64,000 nucleotides of DNA from Pedobacter aquae (lineage in GTDB: Bacteria; Bacteroidota; Bacteroidia; Sphingobacteriales; Sphingobacteriaceae): positions 2,480,001 to 2,544,000 of the forward strand of contig NZ_CP043329.1 in NCBI RefSeq assembly GCF_008195825.1. The letters run 5' to 3'. This document shows positions 9,947 through 19,875 of the stretch, piece after piece (position 1 is the first letter of the stretch; every line of letters starts with the position of its first letter). The notes below the pieces were generated by a model, which was given only the letters and a program-made list of their open reading frames with translations, was not told where the DNA came from and searched no databases. Made by a program: the position numbers and the translations under genes.

Positions 9947-10851
9947 ATGGCAAAAAAGATTCTTATTACTGGCGGCACAGGCTCTGTTGGTAAAGCACTA
10001 ACGCAATTATTACTCAGCAAAGGACATGAAGTTAGTCACCTTTCTAGAAGCAAAGGCAAAAACGCTACTGTTAAAACTTTTATCTGGGATGTAGAAAATC
10101 AAGTTATTGATGATGCTTGTATTGATGGTGTAGATACCATTATACATTTAGCTGGTGCTGGTATTGCAGATAGCCGCTGGACAGAAAAAAGAAAAGACCT
10201 TTTAATTAAAAGTCGTACAGACTCTATAAAACTGATTTATAATCTGCTAGACAAAAAACCACATCAGGTTAAAGAAGTTATTTCTGCATCGGCTTCTGGC
10301 TATTATAGCAACCGTGGTGATGAAATTTTAACAGAATCATCAAAACCTTTGGATGATTTCTTAAGTACCTGTTGTATTTTATGGGAGCAAGCTGTAGACC
10401 TAGGTAAAAAATACAATTTACGCATTGTAAAATTTAGAACTGGTGTTGTCTTAGATAAAGATTCCGGAGCTCTAGAAAAATTAGCACAACCTATCAAATT
10501 TGGTGTTGGCTCTCCGCTAGGTAATGGGAAACAATGGATCTCATGGTCGCACATAGAGGATGTTGTAAACATGTATGATTTTGCCATAGAAAATGAGCAA
10601 TTAGAAGGTGTTTATAACATGGGTTCGCCAATACCGGTTACCAATACAGCATTAACAAAGGCCGTTGCCCAACAATTTAAAAAGCCTATTTGGCTACCTC
10701 ATGTACCTGCTTTTGTTTTAAAACTATTGTTTGGCGAGATGAGTTTAGTAGTTTTAGGAAGCACCCGTATGGATGTAAAAAAATACAAGATGCTGGCTTC
10801 AAATTTAAATTCCCTGATATTAAATCTGCATTAAAGAATATATATGAGTAA
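9947..10851 (+). CDS. TIGR01777-family epimerase-like protein (YfcH/SulA-like), 3' end frameshifted
   Basis: An extended SDR-fold protein: ITGGTGSVGKALTQLL at the N-terminus, a TIIHLAGAGIADSRWT segment and SASASGYYSNRGDE. These match the TIGR01777 family, whose substrate is unknown. The ATG at 9947 is preferred over an upstream TTG (9929). As read, the frame ends at 10834 with an atypical tail (MLASNLNSLILNLH). One extra A in the A7 run at 10777-10783 restores a family-like ending (IQDAGFKFKFPDIKSAL, then KNIYE) with a stop at 10849-10851. The restored stop overlaps the photolyase start (ATGAGTAA), supporting translational coupling. Confidence 0.88.
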
Positions 10852-12157
10852 CTCTAAAATCAGTATCTTTTGGTTTAGAAGAGACCTTAGGTTAAAGGAT
10901 AACGCCGCACTATACCATGCTTTAAAAGGTAATCATCCGGTTTTACCGCTATTTATTTTTGATGAAGATATACTTTCCAAATTAGAAGATAAAGATGATG
11001 GTAGGGTAACTTTTATTCACCAAGAAATCATGAAAATAAGAGAACAACTTCATGGTTTAGGCAGTTCAATCATCATCAAATACGGGAAACCTTTAGAAAT
11101 TTGGTCGTCTCTTTTAAAAGAATATGATGTTGCTGAGGTTTATACCAATCATGATTATGAGCCTTATGCTAAAGAAAGAGATAAAAATTTAAATCAGCTA
11201 TTTCAGCAGTATCAGGTTTTATTTAAAACCTTTAAAGACCAAGCTATCTTTGAAAAAGATGAAGTTCTTAAAGATGATGGTTCAGCTTATGTGGTGTTCA
11301 CTCCGTATAAAAGGAAATGGTTTACTCAATTAAAATCTTACCATTATAAACCTTATCCAACAGAAAAATATTTTAATCGTTTATATCAAACGCAAGCGCT
11401 AGCCTCTATCGCTTTATCTGATATGGGCTTTATACCAAGTCAATTAAAATTTCCAGAAATAGCTTATACGGGTGCTTTAAAAGGATACGGAGAAAACAGA
11501 GATTATCCTGCAAAGGATGCAACTTCACGTATCAGTTTACATCTCAGATTTGGAACCATCAGCATACGCGAATTGGTAAAAAATGCTTTAGATGCTAAAA
11601 GCGAAGCTTGGTTAAATGAATTGATATGGAGAGATTTTTATTTTGCTATCATTTGGCACTTCCCACACTCGGCAACCCAAGCTTTTAGACCAGAGTACGA
11701 TTTAATACAATGGCGTAAAGACGAAGATGCTTTTAAAGCTTGGTGTGAAGGAAAAACAGGCTACCCCATTGTAGATGCAGGCATGCGAGAGCTTAACGAA
11801 ACTGGCTTTATGCATAACCGAATTAGAATGGTAGTGGCAAGCTTTCTTACTAAACATTTACTGTTAGACTGGCGTTTAGGAGAGCGCTATTTTGCCAGAA
11901 AACTTCTTGATTTTGAACTTTCTAGCAATGTTGGAGGTTGGCAATGGGCAGCAGGTTCTGGCGTTGATGCAGCACCTTATTTTAGGATTTTTAACCCTTA
12001 CGAACAACAAAAAAAGTTTGATAAAGAGCTTGTTTACATAAAAAAATGGGTGCCAGAAATTTCAGACCCTTTTAAATATCCTAAAGCTATTGTTGACCAT
12101 AAATTTGCTAGAGAAAGGTGTTTAAAAGTTTATCAGGAAGGCTTAGCTAAAAAATAA
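10844..12157 (+). CDS. phrB: Deoxyribodipyrimidine photolyase, class I type
   Basis: Flavoprotein that repairs UV-induced cyclobutane pyrimidine dimers using blue light. The N-terminal photolyase domain starts WFRRDLRLKDNAAL. The C-terminal FAD-binding domain carries WRDFYFAIIWHFP, GYPIVDAGMREL, HNRIRMVVASFL and WQWAAGSGVDAAPYFRIFNP, all characteristic of class I CPD photolyases. At 437 residues it is slightly shorter than the E. coli enzyme. It appears translationally coupled to the TIGR01777 gene. It is the first of three photolyase/cryptochrome genes in the window and is separate from the pair at 31-34 kb. Confidence 0.95.
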   Translation: MSNSKISIFWFRRDLRLKDNAALYHALKGNHPVLPLFIFDEDILSKLEDKDDGRVTFIHQEIMKIREQLHGLGSSIIIKYGKPLEIWSSLLKEYDVAEVYTNHDYEPYAKERDKNLNQLFQQYQVLFKTFKDQAIFEKDEVLKDDGSAYVVFTPYKRKWFTQLKSYHYKPYPTEKYFNRLYQTQALASIALSDMGFIPSQLKFPEIAYTGALKGYGENRDYPAKDATSRISLHLRFGTISIRELVKNALDAKSEAWLNELIWRDFYFAIIWHFPHSATQAFRPEYDLIQWRKDEDAFKAWCEGKTGYPIVDAGMRELNETGFMHNRIRMVVASFLTKHLLLDWRLGERYFARKLLDFELSSNVGGWQWAAGSGVDAAPYFRIFNPYEQQKKFDKELVYIKKWVPEISDPFKYPKAIVDHKFARERCLKVYQEGLAKK

Positions 12158-13162
12158 TTAGGTTGATGCTCTTTCTATTAGGATAGACGGTAAGATAATT
12201 TTCTCATCGTCTAGTTCTACTATATTCTTGTTTAAAGCATCTAATATAGCCTGGGCTGCGGCTTTGCCTATTTCATAAGCTGGCTGTGATATGGTAGTTA
12301 AAGGCGGACTTAATAATGCTGCTGCTGGCATATTAGAGAATGTCACCACCTTCACATCAACAGGGATAGATAGCCTTAAATCTCTACAAACGGTATAAGT
12401 TGTAATGGCTAATCTTTCTACGCAAGTAAATATAGCATCGGGTCTAGTAGGCGAGGATAACATCTTTTTGATGAGCTGATAATTCTCTTCATCATTGATA
12501 GTGCAACTTAAAACTCTCTTTTTATCTCCAGTATATTGATGATCTTCTAAAGCCTTTAAACAGCCTTGCATTCTTTTTTGATCTACCGATATATTGAGCG
12601 ATAGTGATATATAAGCGATTCTTTGAGCTCCTCTTGCTATTAAATGCTCCGTTGCCTTATAAGCGCTTTCTATATCATTGGTAATAACCTTTACGGTATT
12701 CAGTTTATTAGAAACCCTATCAAAAAAAACAATAGGAATTTTCTTTTCTTTAAGTCCTCTTAAATGAGAAATATCATGGGTTTCTGTAGCCATACAAATT
12801 AACACGCCATCTACCCTACCTTCTAATTTATTAACTATGCTTACCTCTTTTTGTTGATCTTCATGACTTAAATAAATAAGCAATTGATAACCTGCTGTTT
12901 GCATGATAGACTCTATACCATCTATGGCTAAAGCGAAGAAATTATTTGATAACTCTGGAATGATTACAGCAATGGTCTTAGTCTTTTGACTACGGAGACT
13001 CATTGCATGAGGATTAGGCTGATAATTTAATTTTTCTGCTAAATACTTTACTTTCTCCTTTGTTTCCTGACTAATTTCATGACTATTACTTAAAGCCCTT
13101 GAAACAGTTGAAACAGAAAGGTTTAATTCTTTAGCTAATTGCTTCAGATTAACTTTACTCAT
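12158..13162 (-). CDS. LacI-family transcriptional regulator
   Basis: A 334-residue regulator with an N-terminal LacI helix-turn-helix (VNLKQLAKELNLSVSTVSRAL, then LNYQPNPHAMSLR hinge). A periplasmic-binding-protein-like effector domain follows, with IAVIIPELSNNFFALAIDGIE and a C-terminal TTISQPAYEIGKAAA segment. These proteins bind palindromic operators and respond to sugars or related small molecules. It lies directly downstream of the SusC/SusD operon on the same strand, separated by a strong terminator, so it is a plausible but unproven local regulator of that operon. Confidence 0.95.
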   Translation of the reverse strand: MSKVNLKQLAKELNLSVSTVSRALSNSHEISQETKEKVKYLAEKLNYQPNPHAMSLRSQKTKTIAVIIPELSNNFFALAIDGIESIMQTAGYQLLIYLSHEDQQKEVSIVNKLEGRVDGVLICMATETHDISHLRGLKEKKIPIVFFDRVSNKLNTVKVITNDIESAYKATEHLIARGAQRIAYISLSLNISVDQKRMQGCLKALEDHQYTGDKKRVLSCTINDEENYQLIKKMLSSPTRPDAIFTCVERLAITTYTVCRDLRLSIPVDVKVVTFSNMPAAALLSPPLTTISQPAYEIGKAAAQAILDALNKNIVELDDEKIILPSILIERAST

Positions 13163-13230
13163 ATGACTTCTCTGATACCAATATAAGAATAAGTTAAGAA
13201 ATGTAGAATTGTTGATGAATGTTCAAATAA

Positions 13231-13260
13231 AAACGGGCGAGTTTTTAAGCTCGCCCGTTT
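13231..13260 (-). terminator. Rho-independent terminator of the SusC/SusD operon
   Basis: A perfect 11-base inverted repeat, AAACGGGCGAG and CTCGCCCGTTT, with an 8-base loop. On the minus strand it is followed by TTATTT. It lies just past the last operon gene (stop at 13279) and before the lacI-type gene. Confidence 0.85.
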
Positions 13261-13278
13261 AAAATTGGTTGAATAAGA

Positions 13279-14415
13279 TTATGGAGTGTTCAAAATAGTC
13301 CCGTCATTGTTAATGTAAACACTATTAACGGCTATAGTGGTACCAGTTTCATTAGCATTTGCTCTTGCTGGGAATGCTATTCTAAATTCTCTGCCAATTG
13401 GATCTTCAAAATCTGGCCATTGAGTTTTTGCTTTAGTAATCCAATCTTTAATACCATTACTTCTAAACCATTCTACCCCATCAACGTGAGCTATAAATGT
13501 ATAGTCACTGGTTAAAGAAAAAGTAAATGCTTTTTGCTGCCCATTAGCTAAAGCAAAAATCGCATTTCTACCACTATTTGCTGTAAAACCAGCAGAAGGA
13601 TTAAGTAAAGGATCTGGAGTTGGGAAAGCTCCAGCAGTATTACCACTGAAAACGGCTACGCCGGTAGCAGGGGTGAAAATCTCATACCTAATTTGAAAAT
13701 TATTTGTTGTGGTTGGATTAACAGTAGGGTTAAAAGACCATCTTACCTCTCTTATATGAGGACGGCTTGTATTTCTTGATGGCTGTACAAATAACATAGA
13801 AATGGTAATTGCTTGACCAGTTCTAAAAAAACCTTTCCAGCCAAGTTTTGTCTTTACAGAAAACGGCGCTTTAAGTTCAGCCAGATTCAACAGTCGTCTC
13901 ATGTTTGGAGCAGAAGTTCCACTTGCTACAATATCTGCGGTGCTTAACGATGGGTTATTAGCATTAGAAATTACAGGAATAAAATCAGATCCTGAGTTTG
14001 AGTTAACTAAGTTTGATTGTAGCCAACCATTACCTCTGAACATGTAAGTAGGATTCTGAAATTCATCAAAGAAATACTGCGTTACCCGCATAGAGGTAGT
14101 CTTAGTAGATGTAGACTTTCCATTTTTTGCAGTAGCAGTAACCTCGTAAGTTCCTGGTGTGGTTGGTGCTATCCAAACGTTTTCGAAACGATTTTGCGTC
14201 CTAAAACCATCGAAAGAACCACCTGTAGCTTTCCATTCATAGGTCATATCCTCGCGTTCTCCTTCTGTTGAAGCCCACATAAGTACTCTTTCTCCTAAAT
14301 AGAATTCATCTCCAAGTTTATTTAAAGAGGTCATTTCTATATTTGGATCTTTCTCACAACCGGAAATCAATATTGCCGCTGCAAGAATATAAAATATTTT
14401 GTTTTTAACTTTCAT
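13279..14415 (-). CDS. Surface lipoprotein with PKD-like domain, SusCD-associated
   Basis: A lipoprotein with a lipobox LISGC at about residues 14-18, counted from the ATG at 14415. The longer start at 14442 would add nine residues before the signal peptide and is less likely. Residues of about 45-115 look like an immunoglobulin-like/PKD domain (MTYEWKATGG, then TPGTYEVTATAKNG). The rest is beta-rich with no catalytic motif I can identify. As the last gene of a SusC/SusD operon it probably sits on the outer surface and binds ligand. It has no recognisable enzyme signature. Confidence 0.75.
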   Translation of the reverse strand: MKVKNKIFYILAAAILISGCEKDPNIEMTSLNKLGDEFYLGERVLMWASTEGEREDMTYEWKATGGSFDGFRTQNRFENVWIAPTTPGTYEVTATAKNGKSTSTKTTSMRVTQYFFDEFQNPTYMFRGNGWLQSNLVNSNSGSDFIPVISNANNPSLSTADIVASGTSAPNMRRLLNLAELKAPFSVKTKLGWKGFFRTGQAITISMLFVQPSRNTSRPHIREVRWSFNPTVNPTTTNNFQIRYEIFTPATGVAVFSGNTAGAFPTPDPLLNPSAGFTANSGRNAIFALANGQQKAFTFSLTSDYTFIAHVDGVEWFRSNGIKDWITKAKTQWPDFEDPIGREFRIAFPARANANETGTTIAVNSVYINNDGTILNTP

Positions 14416-14459
14416 AATTATAGTCTTTAATTTATGAGTCATACCATTACTCCTTAAAA

Positions 14460-15122
14460 TTAAGGTGTAGCTACTATGAACGCGTTTAATACATGAATAA
14501 CATTTCCTCCGTTAGCATATAAATTTGGTGTCCTTGGTGTTATAAATGTAGGACCATTTCCAATTTGAATGTTTCCATCCCTGTTATCAGTCATAAACAT
14601 CCTCATTTTATAAGTACCATCGTAAGTATCAAATAATTTTGGAGTTGATGATAAATTTGGAAAATCAGCTTTACCTTTTATCACGTGGCGTCTTAATAAT
14701 TTTGCTATATCCTCTTTTGGATACTGAGCCCAAGAACTACCCGCTACAAGTTGATTAAACGTTGGACTAGTAGGGTCTGTATCCGTCACTCTATTTTCGG
14801 GTCTACCCCAATAACTAGTTGTTGATGGGATAGTAGTTAAAGCGTCATTATGTAACAATAAAAAGGTATTGTTTTGAGACTGAAACATTTCCTTAATATC
14901 TGCATAAGCAGGATCAGCATCTAAATATGCTATTGCATCTATCAATCCTGAAAACAAATCAGGACGAGACTCAATAAATTCTAAAACAGTCTTATTGGTA
15001 TTATTTTGAAAAAATGAAGTTTCATACTTTCTAGATTTCTGTAGAGGAAACTTCTCACATCCTGTTATCAATACAACCGAAATTGTAAGTGCGATAACTA
15101 AAATTCTTTTTACTTTCATCAT
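14460..15122 (-). CDS. Fasciclin-domain lipoprotein, SusCD-associated
   Basis: A 220-residue lipoprotein: signal peptide with lipobox LITGC near residue 22. One fasciclin (FAS1)-like domain follows: FLLLHNDALTTIP, then LLRRHVIKGKADFPNL, then NGGNVIHVLNAFIVAT at the end. FAS1 domains mediate adhesion or ligand binding. Fasciclin lipoproteins are recurrent partners of SusC/SusD pairs in Bacteroidota. It lies 23 bases after susD and before the PKD-like lipoprotein gene. Confidence 0.82.
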   Translation of the reverse strand: MMKVKRILVIALTISVVLITGCEKFPLQKSRKYETSFFQNNTNKTVLEFIESRPDLFSGLIDAIAYLDADPAYADIKEMFQSQNNTFLLLHNDALTTIPSTTSYWGRPENRVTDTDPTSPTFNQLVAGSSWAQYPKEDIAKLLRRHVIKGKADFPNLSSTPKLFDTYDGTYKMRMFMTDNRDGNIQIGNGPTFITPRTPNLYANGGNVIHVLNAFIVATP

Positions 15123-15145
15123 TTATATAATTATAGTAAGTTAAA

Positions 15146-16690
15146 TTATTCAGAGTAAGGTGGATTTTGCTGACCTCTTAATAAAGGATTTGCATTAATG
15201 ATATCTGAATTTAATGGATATAAAATACGACCCATATTAAGATCAGAATCATAAGCTACTGCACCTACTCTACCTTGAAGAATTGGATTCATTACAGACC
15301 TCAAATAATCGTATCCAGTACTTGTAAAATCATACATTCTACCAATTCTGCATAAGTCAAACCATCTCTTACCTTCACCAATAAATTCTAACTGGCGTTC
15401 AGCTAAAATTGTTCTTTGAATAGCTATACCTACTTGTTCATCTGAACCTGTATAATCAGATCTTTGTGCTTGTACTGTAAATCCAACTCTTGCTCTTATT
15501 GCATTTAAGATGGTTAATGCTTCAGTAAAACGATTCAATCTTGCTAGAGCTTCTGCTCTAAGCAACATTACATCAGCAAATCTATAAATAGGAAGTTTAA
15601 CACTACAATCATTGTTATTAACGTAAGTGAAAGTGTTTGTAACAGGGTTAATAGCCATAAACTTACCATATTGTTCGTTTAGTAAATCATACTGAACTAG
15701 ATTGGGTGATTGTAAAGTATCGATAGACAACCATAATCTAGCATCTGCTTTTCTTCCATTAATTTGTCTGGTATAATAAGTTGAAACAACGCCAGGTCTT
15801 ATCCTATAATTACTTGTATTACTTCTCGAGCCAAGCCTTGCACAAACGCCAACACCTTGATTATTTCTTTCAGCAGAATTCCAAAATAAATTAAAGATAG
15901 TTTCTGTTGATAATTCTGGATCTACAAATATGGTTTTCCACTGTGCTGGTGTAGATATATAAGAATATCCAGTCACATTTGCAGAAGCGTCAACAGCAGC
16001 TTGATACTCTTGAAACCACATATGAACATCCGTTTTTAAAGCAAAAACCGCTGCTCTTTGGATGTAATACTTATTTGGAGTATTTCCTATGCTCAATAAA
16101 GATTTATCTATATCAGATAATATTTGCTTTTTCAAAGAATCAATAGGAGCTCTTGGATAATAAAGCTGTTGATCTGGCCTTGTTACTACCTCATTAACAA
16201 TAGGAACACGACCCCAAACTCTTAAAGCATAGAAGTACATTAAGCCTCTTAAAGCATAAGCTTGTCCTAATTGATCTCTGTATTGAGGTGATGCATTATC
16301 AAGATTACGATCTATTAATCCCGGGAATACCTCTATAGCCATATTACATAGAGAGATTGTTCTATATAAGTCAGACCAATTCGTAACTGCGTTTAAGTCA
16401 TTATCATTAGCTGCTAAAGCATTATTAACTAATTTAGCTTGAGCAGTACCAGTTCCTTCAGGTTCAACATTATCAGATCTAACTTCGCCCCAATCAAAAT
16501 AATTAGTTCTCAAGGTAGTTTGCATAGAATTATAAATACCTGCCATAAAAGCATTGGCATCATTTCTATTTTGAAAAAACTGCTCTGGCTCTATTGATGA
16601 TATAGGATCCTTTTCTATAACATTACAGCCAATAGTACCTCCAGTTATTAAGGCAGCTAATAAAAGGAATATATAATTTATCTTTTTCAT
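15146..16690 (-). CDS. SusD/RagB-family nutrient-binding lipoprotein
   Basis: Outer-membrane surface lipoprotein of 514 residues that captures substrate for its SusC partner. The signal peptide ends in lipobox TIGC (Cys22). Family hallmarks include YFYALRVWGRVPIV, the tetratricopeptide-like central helices, YRFADVMLLRAEAL, and ERQLEFIGEGKRWFDLCR near the C-terminus. It begins 8 bases after the SusC stop, so the two are co-transcribed. Substrate cannot be told from sequence. Confidence 0.96.
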   Translation of the reverse strand: MKKINYIFLLLAALITGGTIGCNVIEKDPISSIEPEQFFQNRNDANAFMAGIYNSMQTTLRTNYFDWGEVRSDNVEPEGTGTAQAKLVNNALAANDNDLNAVTNWSDLYRTISLCNMAIEVFPGLIDRNLDNASPQYRDQLGQAYALRGLMYFYALRVWGRVPIVNEVVTRPDQQLYYPRAPIDSLKKQILSDIDKSLLSIGNTPNKYYIQRAAVFALKTDVHMWFQEYQAAVDASANVTGYSYISTPAQWKTIFVDPELSTETIFNLFWNSAERNNQGVGVCARLGSRSNTSNYRIRPGVVSTYYTRQINGRKADARLWLSIDTLQSPNLVQYDLLNEQYGKFMAINPVTNTFTYVNNNDCSVKLPIYRFADVMLLRAEALARLNRFTEALTILNAIRARVGFTVQAQRSDYTGSDEQVGIAIQRTILAERQLEFIGEGKRWFDLCRIGRMYDFTSTGYDYLRSVMNPILQGRVGAVAYDSDLNMGRILYPLNSDIINANPLLRGQQNPPYSE

Positions 16691-16698
16691 AATATCAA

Positions 16699-19600
16699 TT
16701 AAAATGTTGCATTAAGACCAAATCCAAACTCTCTTCTCTTTGGAAATCTACCATTATCGTTACCCGGCTCAAGAACATTTCTTTGGCCAACCTCAGGATC
16801 AAAACCTGAATAACTAGTCCATGTAGCTAAATTATTGCTAAATGCGAACAAGGTTAAGTTCTTACTAAATACTACTTTAGAGTATTTCTGTGGTAACTGA
16901 TAGGTTAATCTTACAGTTTGTAAACGAATAAATGAACCCTCCTCTAAGAAGTAACTATTACCTGGGCGAGAGTTATTTAAAGCATTATTTCTTTGATAAA
17001 CGTCAGTAACTTGACCAGGATATTTCCAAATATTAGAAATAACATAAGGGAAAGGTGTTACGTTAACCGAACTAAACTGAGCATTACTTCTTGCTAAGCT
17101 GTTGTAGATTTTGTTTCCAAAACTTCCGAATACAAATACAGAAATACCAAACTGCTTGTAATTAAAGCTATTGTTAAGACCTAATGTTAATTTAGGAATA
17201 CCTGAACCTAGAATTTGTCTATCCTCAATACTAATATTTTCGTTATAAACACCATTTGCGTCTGGTAAATTCTCCCAAATTACATCTCCTGCCCTTGCAA
17301 TAGCACCATCTGTTCTTAATTGCGTAACAACTCCTGTATATGGAGTACCATTAGGAAGAGTATAACCAGTTAAAACAGGTTGAAAATCTCTACCAAAGAT
17401 CACATTACCTTGTGCATCTCTTTGGAACTGAGGAACAAGTCTTGTTCTGAAATCTTCAGTATAAGCATTAGACTCATTATAAGCATAAACACCTAAAGCT
17501 TTGTATCCAAAAAATCTACCTGCTTCTTCGCCTTCTCTAACAATATAAAGGTTGTTTAAAACTACTTCTTCACCAGGTAAATCAGTAATTACGTTTTTGT
17601 TATACCCAAGGTTTAAAGTAGTATTTAATGAAATCTTTTTAGAAGTATTTCTGATTGGGAAACCAGATAATTGAACCTCTAAACCTCTGTTTCTGATTGT
17701 ACCAGCATTTAAGAATACGTTATCGGGTCTTCCAAGCTCTCCTGGAAGATCTCTAGCCGTATCAGAAATTAAATCTTTAGTAATTCTTTGGTAATAAGAA
17801 GCCTCCATAGAAAGTCTTCCTCCAAAGAATATTAAATCTAAACCTATATCTGATTGCGTTTGTTCTTCCCAACGGATATTAGGGTTACCTAATAATGGAT
17901 TGGTAACTACACCACTAACACCATTATAAAAGTAATTACCAAATACAAGTTGATTTCTAGATGCAAAGTCTCCTAAATTCTCTGTTCCCTGCTTACCCCA
18001 GGTTGCTCTAAATTTAGCATCAGTTAAGAATTTTTTAGACCAGCCCATGAATTTTTCATCACTAAATCTCCAAGCAGCTGAAAAAGCTGGGAAATTACCC
18101 CATACATTTTCTCTACCAAAGCGAGAAGAAGCATCTCTTCTTAAAACTGCATTAAATAAGTATCTTTTTTTATAGTCATAGTTTACCCTAGTCCAGAAAC
18201 CTAATAAACCATTAGTAGTTCCTAATGAGTTTGTACTTCCAGGATTAAATAAAGCTACAGCATTTAAAGTATTTACACTTTCTGTAACAAAGTTTGTTCC
18301 TGCAACAGATACCGTTCTGGTAAGAGAATTATCTAATGAAGAAGCTATTTGTGCTGTTACAGTATGATCTTTATTAAATGTTTTGGTGTATCTAAGAATC
18401 GCATTAGCTTGTAGACGAGTAGTTCTACCTAAACTCTCGCTAGCACTACCAACACCTGAAGTATTCAAGAAACCCGAAATAAAGGTTCTATTTTGATTGA
18501 AGTTTAATGTTGCAGAACCATCTAAATGTAATTGAAGAGCATTATTGAAATTGTATTCAAATATCTGACCTAAAATACCATTATATCTAGCTCTTTGATT
18601 TCCTCTTAACCTAGCTTCTTCAATTGGATGCTTACGACCTCCATTATCAAAAATAGGTCTTCCATCTGGTAAATATAAAGCTTGAGAAGCTGGTCTTTGT
18701 GCCGTTTGTGATAATACCTGGCCATCATTAATTAAATTAGCATCGGTATAACCAAATGTTAATCTTGTAGCAAATAATATCTTCTTACTTGGCTTATAAT
18801 CAATATTTGTTCTAAAAGTAGCTCTTTGTTCCTGAGAAGCTAGGATGATACCTTTGTTATCAAGATACTGAATACCTGTGAAATATCTTAAATTTTCATT
18901 ACCTCCACTGATGTTGATGTCATATTGACCTCTTACACCTGTTTGAGTAATTAAATCTTGATAATCAAAATCATTATTACGACCGTATGCTGTTGAGTCA
19001 TTTCTTACTGGATACAAGCCAAAACGAGTAGGTAAAGTACCTTGATCAAAAATTTCTCTTTCCAGACGGTTAGCTTGAGGTAACTTACGAGCTAAATTAC
19101 TGTAACTATTTGTGTAAGAGAACCTAACTTGAGGCTTACCAGATTCACCTTGTTTGGTGGTTATCAAAATAACGCCATTTGCAGACCTAGCACCATAAAC
19201 AGCAGCCGATGCAGCATCTTTTAAGATTTCAATAGATTTGATATCATTAGGACTTATACCATTGATATTATCAACTAAGATACCGTCAACTACATAAATA
19301 GGAAGACCTCCTTCAGGAGAAATAGACGATACACCACGTATATTGATTGATGATTCATCTCCGGGAGCGCCAGAATCTGTTGCTACACGTATACCTGCAG
19401 CAGCACCCTGTAATACATCAAAAATATTTACTGGTACACGCTCTTCAATAGTTTTAGCATCAACAGAGCTAATTGCACCGGTGTTATCTCTTTTAGTTTG
19501 TGTTCCAAAGCCAATAACAACAACTTCATCTAACCTACTGATATCCTCCTTTAAGGTTACATTGATAGCCGTTCTTTTATTAACTGCTATCTCCTGAGAA

Positions 19601-19875
19601 ACAAAACCCAGATACTTTAGTTGTAAAACACCAGTCGCTGGTGCATTAAGCTTAAATTGACCATTTTCGTTGGTCATGGTACCTGAGGTAGTTCCTTTAA
19701 CAGTTACTGCTACACCGGGTAAAGGTAATCCACCTTCATCTTTGATGACCCCAGATACACTAATAGTTTGTGCATAAGCGCTGGCTACCATTAAAGGTAT
19801 TACCAACAAGCATAGCACTAACTTTTTTTGAAAAATTAACTTTTGGAAAAAGTCTAGTAGTACTCTTTTTTTCAT
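16699..19875 (-). CDS. SusC/RagA-family TonB-dependent outer-membrane transporter
   Basis: A 1058-residue TonB-linked porin. It has an N-terminal signal sequence ending VASAYAQ, then a carboxypeptidase-regulatory-like domain (about residues 40-112, ISVSGVIKDEGGLPLPGV). A TonB-box region (DEVVVIGFGTQTKRD) follows, then the plug with SINIRGVSS, PIYVVDG and IEILKDAASAAVYGARSANGV, and a long 22-strand barrel ending in an aromatic strand. It takes up oligomeric substrates using the proton-motive force. It heads the operon with SusD, the fasciclin lipoprotein and the PKD-like lipoprotein. No glycoside hydrolase, lyase or peptidase is present nearby. Confidence 0.97.
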   Translation of the reverse strand: MKKRVLLDFFQKLIFQKKLVLCLLVIPLMVASAYAQTISVSGVIKDEGGLPLPGVAVTVKGTTSGTMTNENGQFKLNAPATGVLQLKYLGFVSQEIAVNKRTAINVTLKEDISRLDEVVVIGFGTQTKRDNTGAISSVDAKTIEERVPVNIFDVLQGAAAGIRVATDSGAPGDESSINIRGVSSISPEGGLPIYVVDGILVDNINGISPNDIKSIEILKDAASAAVYGARSANGVILITTKQGESGKPQVRFSYTNSYSNLARKLPQANRLEREIFDQGTLPTRFGLYPVRNDSTAYGRNNDFDYQDLITQTGVRGQYDINISGGNENLRYFTGIQYLDNKGIILASQEQRATFRTNIDYKPSKKILFATRLTFGYTDANLINDGQVLSQTAQRPASQALYLPDGRPIFDNGGRKHPIEEARLRGNQRARYNGILGQIFEYNFNNALQLHLDGSATLNFNQNRTFISGFLNTSGVGSASESLGRTTRLQANAILRYTKTFNKDHTVTAQIASSLDNSLTRTVSVAGTNFVTESVNTLNAVALFNPGSTNSLGTTNGLLGFWTRVNYDYKKRYLFNAVLRRDASSRFGRENVWGNFPAFSAAWRFSDEKFMGWSKKFLTDAKFRATWGKQGTENLGDFASRNQLVFGNYFYNGVSGVVTNPLLGNPNIRWEEQTQSDIGLDLIFFGGRLSMEASYYQRITKDLISDTARDLPGELGRPDNVFLNAGTIRNRGLEVQLSGFPIRNTSKKISLNTTLNLGYNKNVITDLPGEEVVLNNLYIVREGEEAGRFFGYKALGVYAYNESNAYTEDFRTRLVPQFQRDAQGNVIFGRDFQPVLTGYTLPNGTPYTGVVTQLRTDGAIARAGDVIWENLPDANGVYNENISIEDRQILGSGIPKLTLGLNNSFNYKQFGISVFVFGSFGNKIYNSLARSNAQFSSVNVTPFPYVISNIWKYPGQVTDVYQRNNALNNSRPGNSYFLEEGSFIRLQTVRLTYQLPQKYSKVVFSKNLTLFAFSNNLATWTSYSGFDPEVGQRNVLEPGNDNGRFPKRREFGFGLNATF

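Noticed and set aside
9905-9950. GCTGTTAA...TTAACAGC inverted repeat upstream of the TIGR01777 gene
   Set aside because: The 26-base spacer and AT-rich arms make it weak as an operator, and it is not found at the other light genes.
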